A stretch of DNA of 50,929 nucleotides from an uncultured Collinsella sp. Its GTDB lineage: Bacteria > Actinomycetota > Coriobacteriia > Coriobacteriales > Coriobacteriaceae. The stretch covers positions 1-50,929 of the forward strand of contig CAAEHI010000050.1 in the NCBI GenBank assembly GCA_900755685.1. Direction: 5' to 3'. A program made the translations under genes and the position numbers. Shown in pieces: positions 33,881 to 41,742 of this stretch. The notes under the pieces were generated by a model. It worked only from the letters and a program-made list of their open reading frames with translations. It did no database searches and was not told the DNA's origin. Every line of letters begins with the position of its first letter. Position 1 is the stretch's first letter.

Positions 33881-34306
33881 ACGGAACTCCCTTCGTATCG
33901 GCACCGCGTGAGAAGCGGTGTTGATTACTAACGAACGAGTCATAGCTTAGACTCGCCGTGTTTCCGCGACATTACCGTTATGTTGCTGTCGCGAAACCAA
34001 TCAATGAGGTTACCCTATCGAGGCGGCGTTGCCACCCTCAACAGCCAATCAACTGCATAAATTGCAGACCTCTCCCCATGGTTTAAGGGTAGTCAATTTG
34101 GGATGGAGCTCTATTAACTGGTATTTTGCATCAGATACCAGTCTTTATAGTCCGTGCCTAGATTAGCCGCTCTGTTATAGAGAAAGCCGATAGCAAGGCA
34201 TCTTTGATTGGTATCCCCGAATAACGAGTGAAACTCCACCGTGACACAGTGGTGCTGTAGAATCCTTACAACACATCACACTATTACGTATCTAGAGGAG
34301 CACGAT
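33881..34306. other. Divergent regulatory region between glnA and metF
   Basis: This 426-base gap holds two palindromes. One at 33960-33997 has arms GTTTCCGCGACA and TGTCGCGAAAC around a 15-base centre, in the right place for control of glnA by nitrogen. The other has CTGGTAT (34118-34124) and ATACCAG (34135-34141). TAGAAT at 34258-34263 is the best -10 for metF. I looked for SAM, cobalamin and tetrahydrofolate riboswitch signatures in the metF leader and did not recognise one. Confidence 0.5.
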
Positions 34307-35179
34307 ATGCGCGTCGACGAGGTTTTTAAGCAGGCAGCATCCCAGGGCACCGCGCCCGTTTCGTTTGAGATGTTCCCGCCCAAGGGCGAGCTCACCCTCG
34401 ACACGGCTCGCGAAGTGGCAGGCAATCTGTGCAAGCTTTCGCCGAGCTTTGTCTCGGTCACCTGCTCGGCCGGCGGCTCGGGCAACGGTGCCACCACCGC
34501 CCCCATCGCGCATATGATTTCGAGCGAATTCGACACGCCCTCGGTGGCACACCTCACCTGCGTGGGCCGCGCCCACGCCGACATCGCCGCCAAGATCGAC
34601 GAGTATCGCACCGCCGGCGTTGAAAACATTCTGGCCCTGCGCGGCGATCTCCCCGCCGGCGCGACCGAGGACGACAAGCCCGCCTCGGACTACGCCTACG
34701 CCCGCGACCTCATCCCCGAGCTCGTCGACGCCGGCTTTTGCGTGGGCGCCGCAGCCTACCCCGAGGGCCACATTGCCTGTGAGGATCTCAACCTCTCGGT
34801 CGAACACCTCAAGCAAAAACAGGACGCCGGCGCGAGCTTCTTTGTGACGCAGCTCTTCTTTGATAACGAGTGCTTCTACCGTTTTCGCGAGCTTGCCGAC
34901 AAGGTCGGCATCACCGTGCCCATTACCGCGGGCATCATGCCGTTTATGGGCAAGTCACAGATCAGCCGCATGGTCTTTATGTGCGGCGCGTCGCTGCCCT
35001 CCCCCGTCATCAAGATTCTCGCCAAGTACGAGAATGACCCCGAGAGCCTGCAGGCAGCTGGTGTAGATTATGCAGCCCGCCAGCTTTGCGACCTCAAGGA
35101 GCACGGCGCCGACGGCCTGCACCTGTACACTATGAACCGTCCTGCGATCGCCGCGACCATTATGGAGCGCCTGGGGTAA
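34307..35179 (+). CDS. metF: Methylenetetrahydrofolate reductase
   Basis: The 290-residue flavoenzyme reduces 5,10-methylene-THF to 5-methyl-THF. It starts at ATG 34307 with AGAGGAG upstream. Visible signatures are VSFEMFPPKGELTLDTAREV with the catalytic glutamate, HLTCVGRAHADI, ILALRGDLPAG and SFFVTQLFFDNECFYRF. The length is typical for bacteria. It overlaps the next gene by one base, so methyl-THF production is coupled to MetH in one operon. Confidence 0.96.
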   Translation: MRVDEVFKQAASQGTAPVSFEMFPPKGELTLDTAREVAGNLCKLSPSFVSVTCSAGGSGNGATTAPIAHMISSEFDTPSVAHLTCVGRAHADIAAKIDEYRTAGVENILALRGDLPAGATEDDKPASDYAYARDLIPELVDAGFCVGAAAYPEGHIACEDLNLSVEHLKQKQDAGASFFVTQLFFDNECFYRFRELADKVGITVPITAGIMPFMGKSQISRMVFMCGASLPSPVIKILAKYENDPESLQAAGVDYAARQLCDLKEHGADGLHLYTMNRPAIAATIMERLG

Positions 35180-35967
35180 TGGAAAAACCGCACATCGATA
35201 CAATCGCTGTCGAAGTGCCGGCCGACCTTGCGTCGCCGGCGCTTTACCGTGTCGATGCTGCGCACCATCCCCGTGTCGACCGTGCCGAGATGCTGCGGTA
35301 TCTGGGTTACGGCGGCCAGCAGATTGAGCCCGAGCTGTCACGACGTATTGAGCTTGTCGTTGAACGTCTGGAACTGGACATTGAGCCCCGTGGCGTGCGC
35401 CGCGTGTTTGCCGTCGATGCCACGGGCGTGGACGAACAAAGTGAGCCTTGCATTCGCTTGGTCGGCACCAACGTTGAGCTGCGAGGTCGCGATATCTATC
35501 GACATCTCAAAGACGCCCGCTTTGCCGCACTCATGGCATGCACCCTCGGCATGGACGCCGAGCGTCGCCTGCGCACCACGGGGGCCCAGCAACCCCTAGA
35601 GGGAGCCGTGCTCGATGCCGCGTGCTCCGCCTATGTGGAAGCTGCCGTCGAGCAGATGGACCAGCAAGTCAAGGCTGCGGCCGCCGCACACGGACTCGCC
35701 GGTAACTGGCGCTTTAGTCCCGGCTACGGCGACTGCCCGCTTACGGCTCAGCGCTCAATCGTGGCTGCACTCAACGCCACACGGCTCATCGGGCTTACCG
35801 TCACCCCCACCAGCCTGCTCATGCCCACCAAGAGCGTGACCGCGGTGATCGGTCTGTTTGACGGCGAGGTCCACGACGCCCAGAGCCGCCCCACCTGCAA
35901 TATCTGCCGCATGCGCGAGCACTGCCGCTTCCGCGCCGCCCACACCACCTGCTATTCCAGCCATTAG
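35179..35967 (+). CDS. Stand-alone methionine synthase activation-domain protein
   Basis: The 262-residue protein starts at ATG 35179, inside the metF stop (TAATG). The C-terminal half resembles the MetH reactivation domain: NWRFSPGYGDCPLTAQRSIV is the SAM-binding core (usual form RxSPGYPxCPD), followed by ATRLIGLTVTPTSLLMPTKS and SVTAVIGL. It ends in a cysteine cluster (CNICRMREHCRF, TTCY) that could hold an iron-sulfur cluster or metal. Because the metH gene that follows lacks this domain, this protein very likely provides reductive methylation of inactive cob(II)alamin. The cysteine tail is unusual for full-length MetH and may let it use a ferredoxin as donor; that is inference. Confidence 0.85.
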   Translation: MEKPHIDTIAVEVPADLASPALYRVDAAHHPRVDRAEMLRYLGYGGQQIEPELSRRIELVVERLELDIEPRGVRRVFAVDATGVDEQSEPCIRLVGTNVELRGRDIYRHLKDARFAALMACTLGMDAERRLRTTGAQQPLEGAVLDAACSAYVEAAVEQMDQQVKAAAAAHGLAGNWRFSPGYGDCPLTAQRSIVAALNATRLIGLTVTPTSLLMPTKSVTAVIGLFDGEVHDAQSRPTCNICRMREHCRFRAAHTTCYSSH

Positions 35968-35976
35968 GAGCCCTCG

Positions 35977-38535
35977 ATGTTTACTCCGCTTATCACTCAT
36001 GATTCTGACGGCACTGCATTGGCGGCGCCCGTTGATGCTGCACGCCGTAATGGCGCTGCATACAAGACGCGCACGATCGATGACCTTCGCATTAAGGACG
36101 ATCGCCTGCGCGCCGCCATCGAGGGCACGGGGCACCTGCTGTTCGACGGCGGCATGGGCACCATGCTGCAGGCGGCCGGCATGAAGGCTGGCGCCCTGCC
36201 CGAGCTGCTCAACTTTGAGGAGCCCCAGGTCATTACCGACATCCAGCGCCAGTACGTCGAGGCTGGCTGTGACGTGATCACCGCCAACACCTTTGGCGCC
36301 AACGCCCACAAGCTCGACGGTGCTGCCACCGTGGCAGACGTCTTTGCCGCGGCCGTCGCCTGCGCCCGCGAGGCCGGCGCCCGCTACGTCGCCGGCGATA
36401 TCGGCCCCATCGGCGCGCTGCTTCGTCCCTTAGGCACCCTCAGCTTTGACGAGGCCTATGGCCTCTTTGCCGAGGAAGTGCGCGCCGGCGTCGACGCGGG
36501 CGTGGACCTCTTTATTATCGAAACCATGACCGACCTTGCCGAGATCAAGGCGGCCGTCCTCGCCTGCCGCGAAAACTCCGACCTGCCCGTCTTTGCCACC
36601 ATGACCTTCGAGGAAGACGGTCGCACGTTCCTGGGTACGAGTCCGGAGGTGGCCGCCATCACGCTCGACGCTATCGGTGCCGACGTTTTGGGCATCAACT
36701 GCAGCCAAGGACCGGCCGAGCTTCGAGGACTCGCCGCACGTATGCTCACCGTTACCGACAAGCCCATTATGGTGCAGGCCAACGCGGGACTCCCCCACGT
36801 GGACGATGACGGCAATACCGTCTTTGATATCCAGGCACCCGAGTACGCCGAGGCCGTCGCCGGCATAATCGCCGACGGCGTGAGCGTCGTGGGCGGCTGC
36901 TGCGGCACCACGCCGGCGCACATGGCAGCGCTGCGCACGCTTATCGACAACCACACGCCCAGCCCGCGCCACCGCAAACCCAGTATGTCGGTCACGAGCG
37001 CCCAGACCGTGGTGGACCTTCCCTGCGACGGCCACAAAATCGCCGTCATCGGCGAGCGCATCAACCCCACCGGCAAAAAGCGCCTGCAGCAGGCCCTGCG
37101 CGACGGCGATCTGGACTACGTGGTGAGCCAGGGCATCAGCCAGCAGGAGCAGGGCGCCGACATCCTGGACGTCAACGTGGGCCTGCCCGAGATCGACGAG
37201 GTCAAGATTATCCAACAGGCGACCGAACAGCTCCAGGGTTCCACGCTCCTGCCGCTGCAGATCGACTCCACCGATCCTGCAGCCGTCGAGGCCGCCGTGC
37301 GCCGCTACGCCGGCAAGCCCATCATCAACTCGGTCAATGGCAAGCAGCAGATCATGGATGAGATCTTTCCGCTGGTCGCCCACTACGGCACCAACGTTGT
37401 CGGCCTTACGCTCGACGAAGGTGGCATCCCCGATACCGCCGAGGCCCGCTTCGCCATCGCCGAGCGCATCGTGGCCGAGGCTGCCCGCTACGGCATCGGA
37501 CCGGACCGCATCCTCATCGACTGCCTGGTCATGACCGCCTCGACCAACCAGCGCCAGGCCGAGCAGATCCTGCGCGCCATGTCCCTGTGCAAGGAGCGCT
37601 TGGGCGTCAAATGCGCGCTCGGCGTGTCGAACATCAGCTTTGGCCTGCCTGCCCGCCCGCTGCTGGGCTCGGTCTTTTTGGCTGCCGCTTTTGGCGCGGG
37701 CCTGGACGCCCCCATCATGAACCCGGGTTCCAAGCGCTTTATGGACACCGTCTACAGCTATCGCGTCCTGAGCGTTGAAGACGAGGGCTCGACCGGATAC
37801 ATCGAGCGCTATGCTGGCTGGACCGATCCGTACAAGATCGCCGCCAACCCGGCAGCGGCTCAGGCCGCATCGAGTGATGCCGCGCCTGCTGCTGGCACCG
37901 CCGGCACTGACGGCAACGACGACCCGATTCGTCGAATGGTCGTCTCGGGCCGCAAAGGCGAGATCGCTGCCGAGACCGAACGTCTGCTGACAGACCACGA
38001 CGCTATGGACCTCATCAACAATCACTTTATCCCCGCCCTCGACGAGGTTGGCGTCCTCTTTGACCAGGGCAAGTTCTTCTTGCCGCAGCTTATGGCCTCG
38101 GCCGAAGCCGCACGCGTGGGCTTCGACACCATCAAGCGCCTGATGCCCGCCGGCGAGATTGCCGACAAGGGCAAGATCTGCGTGGCCACCGTCAAGGGCG
38201 ACATCCACGATATTGGCAAGAACATCGTCAAAATGCTGCTCGATAACTACGGCTACACCGTCTTTGACCTAGGCCGCGACGTCGACCCGCAAGAGGTGCT
38301 CAAGACCGTCAAGGAGCGCGATATCAAACTCGTCGGCCTCTCGGCACTTATGACCACCACGGTCGTCGCCATGGAAGAGACCATCAAGCTGCTTCATGCC
38401 GAGGTGCCGGGCGTCAAGATCATCGTAGGCGGCGCCGTACTCACCCCCGAATACGCCAAGCAGATCGGCGCGGACTACTACGCCAAGGACGCCGCCGAAA
38501 GCGCTCGTATCGCCGAAGAGGTCTTTGGGCAGTAA
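35977..38535 (+). CDS. metH: Cobalamin-dependent methionine synthase, short form without activation domain
   Basis: The 852-residue enzyme moves the methyl group from methyl-THF to homocysteine through cobalamin. It starts at ATG 35977 after TAGGAG, nine bases past the previous stop. Domain 1 binds homocysteine (HLLFDGGMGTMLQAAGMKAG; zinc cysteines in GGCCGTTPAHM). Domain 2 binds folate (KIAVIGERINPTGKKRLQQA). Residues about 620-645 are an Ala-rich linker. Domain 3 holds the helical cap and the cobalamin motif D742-x-H744-x-x-G (GDIHDIGKNIVKMLLDNYGY). The fourth, activation domain of E. coli MetH is absent and encoded separately upstream. Confidence 0.95.
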   Translation: MFTPLITHDSDGTALAAPVDAARRNGAAYKTRTIDDLRIKDDRLRAAIEGTGHLLFDGGMGTMLQAAGMKAGALPELLNFEEPQVITDIQRQYVEAGCDVITANTFGANAHKLDGAATVADVFAAAVACAREAGARYVAGDIGPIGALLRPLGTLSFDEAYGLFAEEVRAGVDAGVDLFIIETMTDLAEIKAAVLACRENSDLPVFATMTFEEDGRTFLGTSPEVAAITLDAIGADVLGINCSQGPAELRGLAARMLTVTDKPIMVQANAGLPHVDDDGNTVFDIQAPEYAEAVAGIIADGVSVVGGCCGTTPAHMAALRTLIDNHTPSPRHRKPSMSVTSAQTVVDLPCDGHKIAVIGERINPTGKKRLQQALRDGDLDYVVSQGISQQEQGADILDVNVGLPEIDEVKIIQQATEQLQGSTLLPLQIDSTDPAAVEAAVRRYAGKPIINSVNGKQQIMDEIFPLVAHYGTNVVGLTLDEGGIPDTAEARFAIAERIVAEAARYGIGPDRILIDCLVMTASTNQRQAEQILRAMSLCKERLGVKCALGVSNISFGLPARPLLGSVFLAAAFGAGLDAPIMNPGSKRFMDTVYSYRVLSVEDEGSTGYIERYAGWTDPYKIAANPAAAQAASSDAAPAAGTAGTDGNDDPIRRMVVSGRKGEIAAETERLLTDHDAMDLINNHFIPALDEVGVLFDQGKFFLPQLMASAEAARVGFDTIKRLMPAGEIADKGKICVATVKGDIHDIGKNIVKMLLDNYGYTVFDLGRDVDPQEVLKTVKERDIKLVGLSALMTTTVVAMEETIKLLHAEVPGVKIIVGGAVLTPEYAKQIGADYYAKDAAESARIAEEVFGQ

Positions 38536-38560
38536 CATAACGGAAACAACCGAGCACCAA

Positions 38561-38598
38561 AACGTGCCGCACGCGCCACTTGGCACGTGCGGCACGTT
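38561..38598. repeat. 13-bp perfect inverted repeat after metH
   Basis: AACGTGCCGCACG (38561-38573) pairs with CGTGCGGCACGTT (38586-38598). It lies 25 bases after the metH stop and 46 before the next start. No T-run follows, so its role as terminator is uncertain. Confidence 0.7.
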
Positions 38599-38643
38599 AG
38601 AATAGAAAAGACTATGCTCGTTTTGGCAGATAGGAGCGCAAGG

Positions 38644-40008
38644 ATGGCGATCACGCCCGCAGAAATCGCGGAAACCCGCGGCATGGTTGAGGAACAGAAC
38701 CTCGACATCAGGACCATCACCATGGGTGTTTCGCTCATGGGTTGCGGTGACGAGAACCTCGACCGCATGTGCACGAAGATCTACGACCACGTGACGCACA
38801 CGGCTGAGCATCTGGTCGAGACCGCCGAGAACCTCGAGCGCGAGTACGGTATCCCCATCGTCAACAAGCGCGTTTCCGTCACCCCGGTGGCGCAGATCGC
38901 CGCGTGCTGCAAGGATGAGGACCTCACCCCCATCGCGCATGCCCTCGACCGCGCGGCCGAGACGCTCGGCATCGATTACCTGGGCGGCTTCTCCGCACTC
39001 GTCCAGAAGGGCATCGGCGACGCCGACCGCCGCGTCATCCAGTCCATCCCCCAGGCGCTCGCTACCACGAGCCGCGTCTGCTCCAGCGTCAACGTCGCCA
39101 GCCTGCGCGCCGGCATCAACATGGACGCCGTGCTCATGGCCGCCCAGACCATCATCGATGCCGCTAAACTCACGGCCGACCAGGATTCCGTCGGCGCCTC
39201 CAAGTTTGTCTGCTTTGCCAACATGGTCGAGGACTCCCCGTTTATGGCGGGCGCCGTCCACGGCGGTGGCGAGGCCGACGCCGTCATCAACGTAGGCGTC
39301 TCGGGCCCCGGCGTTATGGCCGCAGCCCTGGAGACGCTGCCCGATTCCGCATCGATGATGGAAGTCGCCGAAAAGATTAAGCAGACCGCCTTTAAGATCA
39401 CCCGCGCCGGCGAGCTCATGAGCCGCGAGGCCGCTCATCGCCTGGGTGTCGAGAAGGGCATTGTCGACCTGTCGCTGGCTCCCACGCCTGCCATTGGCGA
39501 CTCCGTCGCGCGCATCCTCGAGATCATCGGCGTGGGCACCTGCGGTGGCCCCGGCACGACCTGCGCGCTCGCCATGCTCAACGATGCCGTCAAGAAGGGC
39601 GGCGTCATGGCCAGCTCCAGCGTGGGCGGTCTCTCCGGCGCCTTTATCCCCGTGTCCGAGGATGCCGGCATGATCGCCGCCGTCGAGGCCGGCGCGCTTT
39701 CGCTCGAGAAGCTCGAGGCCATGACCTGCGTGTGCTCCGTTGGCCTGGACATGATCGCCATCCCCGGCGACACCCCGGTCGAGACCATCGCCGGCATCAT
39801 CGCCGACGAGATGGCCATCGGCGTCATCAACAATAAGACCACGGCCGTGCGCGTGATTCCCGCCATCGGCAAGGGCGTGGGCGACTGCGTCGAGTACGGT
39901 GGCCTGTTCGGCCGTGCGCCCATCATGCCGGTGAACCCCAACGCCGGCACCGTGCTTGCCCACCGTGGTGGTCGATTCCCGGCACCGCTGAACTCGCTCA
40001 AGAACTAG
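38644..40008 (+). CDS. UPF0210/DUF711 (PFL-like) family protein
   Basis: The 454-residue protein starts at ATG 38644 with AGGAG upstream and has the usual UPF0210 opening ETRGMVEEQNLDIRTITMGV. Further family landmarks are VNKRVSVTPVAQIAA, CFANMVEDSPFMAGAVHGGG and ILEIIGVGTCGGPGTTCALA. Structures of the family show a pyruvate formate-lyase-like barrel without the glycyl-radical site; the activity is not known. A small ACT-domain partner gene often sits next to it, but none is found here. The length is standard. Confidence 0.92.
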   Translation: MAITPAEIAETRGMVEEQNLDIRTITMGVSLMGCGDENLDRMCTKIYDHVTHTAEHLVETAENLEREYGIPIVNKRVSVTPVAQIAACCKDEDLTPIAHALDRAAETLGIDYLGGFSALVQKGIGDADRRVIQSIPQALATTSRVCSSVNVASLRAGINMDAVLMAAQTIIDAAKLTADQDSVGASKFVCFANMVEDSPFMAGAVHGGGEADAVINVGVSGPGVMAAALETLPDSASMMEVAEKIKQTAFKITRAGELMSREAAHRLGVEKGIVDLSLAPTPAIGDSVARILEIIGVGTCGGPGTTCALAMLNDAVKKGGVMASSSVGGLSGAFIPVSEDAGMIAAVEAGALSLEKLEAMTCVCSVGLDMIAIPGDTPVETIAGIIADEMAIGVINNKTTAVRVIPAIGKGVGDCVEYGGLFGRAPIMPVNPNAGTVLAHRGGRFPAPLNSLKN

Positions 40009-40025
40009 CCGAGGGGTTCGGGCGA

Positions 40026-40159
40026 GGAGCCCCGGGGAGGGCAAATATATAAGGTCGCCTGCTCGGACAGTCCTGACTCGCACGGAGAGCACATTAAGTG
40101 CTCTCCGGCTCGTGCGGAACTCGCGATCGACCTTATATATTTGCCCTCCCCGGGGCTCC
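40026..40159. repeat. 134-bp near-complete palindrome with 32-bp perfect arms
   Basis: The arms 40026-40057 and 40128-40159 are exact reverse complements, reading GGAGCCCCGGGGAGGG then CAAATATATAAGGTCG. Inside, a second perfect stem CGGAGAGCAC / GTGCTCTCCG (40084-40108) encloses ATTAA, and flanking sequence (GACTCGCA and CGTGCGGAACTC) pairs partly. The whole element folds into one long hairpin. It starts 17 bases past the UPF0210 stop and may end that transcript, but its size and outer AT block point to a mobile palindromic repeat. Confidence 0.85.
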
Positions 40160-40324
40160 CGCACAACGGGACCTCAGTTGGGTTCTATCCTGGTTGCAGT
40201 TGCTTCGCTCCTGCACCACTTGGCTGGTGCGGCGGTTTGGCGTTGGATCGGTTCTTTCTGATATATGCTGGTTGCGGCTCTTCTTTTGGGAGGAGTCGCT
40301 TTTTTGTTGCTAGGAGGTTGGCCC

Positions 40325-41212
40325 GTGGTTGATGGGGAGAATCGTTCTGAGCTGCTTTCCACAGATTGGAACCAGGAGTGGATGCAGATGCAGGCCGCTC
40401 GACATCGGGCTGATGATTCTTTTGAATGGGATAAGCGGGCTCGGCATTTTCGGCCCTTGGAGACTGCCCCTTATGCTCGGGATTTTATAAAGCTGTTGGC
40501 ACTTGAGCCCGGCGAGTCCGTGCTGGATATGGGGTGTGGGGCTGGGTCGATTGCTATTCCGCTTGCTCAGGCTGGGCATCCTGTGATTGCAGCCGACTTC
40601 TCCCCCGCTATGTTGGGCACCCTTGATGCCGGCATTGAGTATTACGGGCTCGAGGGGCGCATAACGCCCCTTGAGCTTGCTTGGGATGATGATTGGGATT
40701 TGGTTGGACCCGTCGCGAAAGCGGTGGATGTTGCCTTTGCCAGTCGGTCAGTTACGACGACCAATCTAAAAGGCGCGCTTGCCAAGCTTGATCGTACGGC
40801 TCGTCGGCGTTGTGCTGTCACGATGGTCGCCAACTCCAGCCCGCGCTATGATCTGCACTTGATGAACGCTATCGGCGCCTCGGTTACCTGCAGCAATGGC
40901 TTTGTGTATGCCTTCAACATCCTCATTCAGATGGGCGCGTTGCCGCAGGTTACATACTTTGAATCGCCTCGTCGCGATACCTTCGATAACCTCGAGGCAG
41001 GCGTGGCGGACTTCTCCCGTATGCTCGAACATGGCAACGAAGATAAGATCGACCGCCTGCGCGACTACATCGCTCAACACATGATTGAGAATCCCCGTGC
41101 CGGCGAGCCGGGCTCCAAGGGCGTGCCGCAGGGACGCTACATGCTCGACCACGTCCGCAAGGTCCGTTGGGCGTTTATTGCATGGGAGCCGGTCTCTGCG
41201 CCCAGCTCATAG
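40325..41212 (+). CDS. Class I SAM-dependent methyltransferase
   Basis: The 295-residue protein starts at GTG 40325 with TAGGAGG upstream; an in-frame start at 40265 would add a false hydrophobic leader. The SAM-binding motif I is VLDMGCGAGSIAIPLAQAGH, followed by an acidic strand end (VIAADFS). Later segments (AFASRSVTTTNLKGALAKLD) fit the family's sheet. The C-terminal region, ending VRKVRWAFIAWEP, is lineage-specific. The substrate is unknown. Codon use at the 5' end is less GC-biased than in neighbours (many CTT, GTT, GGG), suggesting recent transfer or weak expression. Confidence 0.85.
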   Translation: MVDGENRSELLSTDWNQEWMQMQAARHRADDSFEWDKRARHFRPLETAPYARDFIKLLALEPGESVLDMGCGAGSIAIPLAQAGHPVIAADFSPAMLGTLDAGIEYYGLEGRITPLELAWDDDWDLVGPVAKAVDVAFASRSVTTTNLKGALAKLDRTARRRCAVTMVANSSPRYDLHLMNAIGASVTCSNGFVYAFNILIQMGALPQVTYFESPRRDTFDNLEAGVADFSRMLEHGNEDKIDRLRDYIAQHMIENPRAGEPGSKGVPQGRYMLDHVRKVRWAFIAWEPVSAPSS

Positions 41213-41371
41213 CCTGTTCGCAGCCCGCACTGCCCACTCACTCGGCATCCGCATTCTTTTTGAACTGGGCAAACGCGCTCCACACCGCGCCGTTCCTGCG
41301 CTATCGTGGGACAGCTCACGTAGATTAAGGCCCCGTCGCGGGGCGCCCCCATACATAGAAAGCGAGAACCC

Positions 41372-41671
41372 ATGGCACTGACAGGAGCCCAGGTCAAGCA
41401 GCTTCGCAGCATGGCCCATCACCTCAACCCCGCCATCATCATCGGCAAGTCCGACGTCAACGAAGGCACCGTCGAGCAGACGGTCGCCTATCTGGAGAAG
41501 CACGAGCTCGTTAAGTGCTCCGTGCTCGATGGCTCCAGCCTTTCCGCCCGCGAAGCCGCCGAAGAGCTCGCTGAGCGCTGCCACGCCGAGGTCGTCCAGG
41601 TCATCGGCCGCAAGTTCTCGCTGTATCGCGAGTCCTCGCGCAAGGACATCGAGAAGATCAAGCTCGTCTAA
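41372..41671 (+). CDS. yhbY: YhbY family (CRM domain) RNA-binding protein
   Basis: The 99-residue protein is one CRM domain: LTGAQVKQLRSMAHHLNPAI, the GxxG loop region IIGKSDVNEGTVEQTV, and LIGRK-like VIGRKFSLYRESS. YhbY proteins associate with pre-50S ribosomal subunits. It starts at ATG 41372 with a weak AGCGAGA site. A terminator at 41709-41742 follows. Confidence 0.93.
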   Translation: MALTGAQVKQLRSMAHHLNPAIIIGKSDVNEGTVEQTVAYLEKHELVKCSVLDGSSLSAREAAEELAERCHAEVVQVIGRKFSLYRESSRKDIEKIKLV

Positions 41672-41708
41672 GAGCCAATGATCCGGCGAGCCAACACATA
41701 GCAAGCTT

Positions 41709-41742
41709 ACGGGTGCCCAAGTACTTCGGGTGCCCGTTTTTT
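41709..41742 (+). terminator. Terminator of yhbY overlapping the end of the convergent regulator gene
   Basis: ACGGGTGCCC (41709-41718) pairs with GGGTGCCCGT (41728-41737), with two G-T pairs, then TTTTTT. The T-run reaches the stop codon of the minus-strand regulator gene (ends at 41741), so convergent transcripts share this site. Confidence 0.8.

Noticed and set aside
31907..33931. 674-codon open frame opposite glutamine synthetase
   Set aside because: Mirror of the certain glnA gene; leucine/glycine-rich artefact.
34141..34306. Riboswitch in the metF leader
   Set aside because: No SAM, cobalamin or folate riboswitch core could be recognised by eye.
36430..40164. Long open frames opposite metH and the UPF0210 gene
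   Set aside because: Both are antisense to well-supported genes and carry no known domains.
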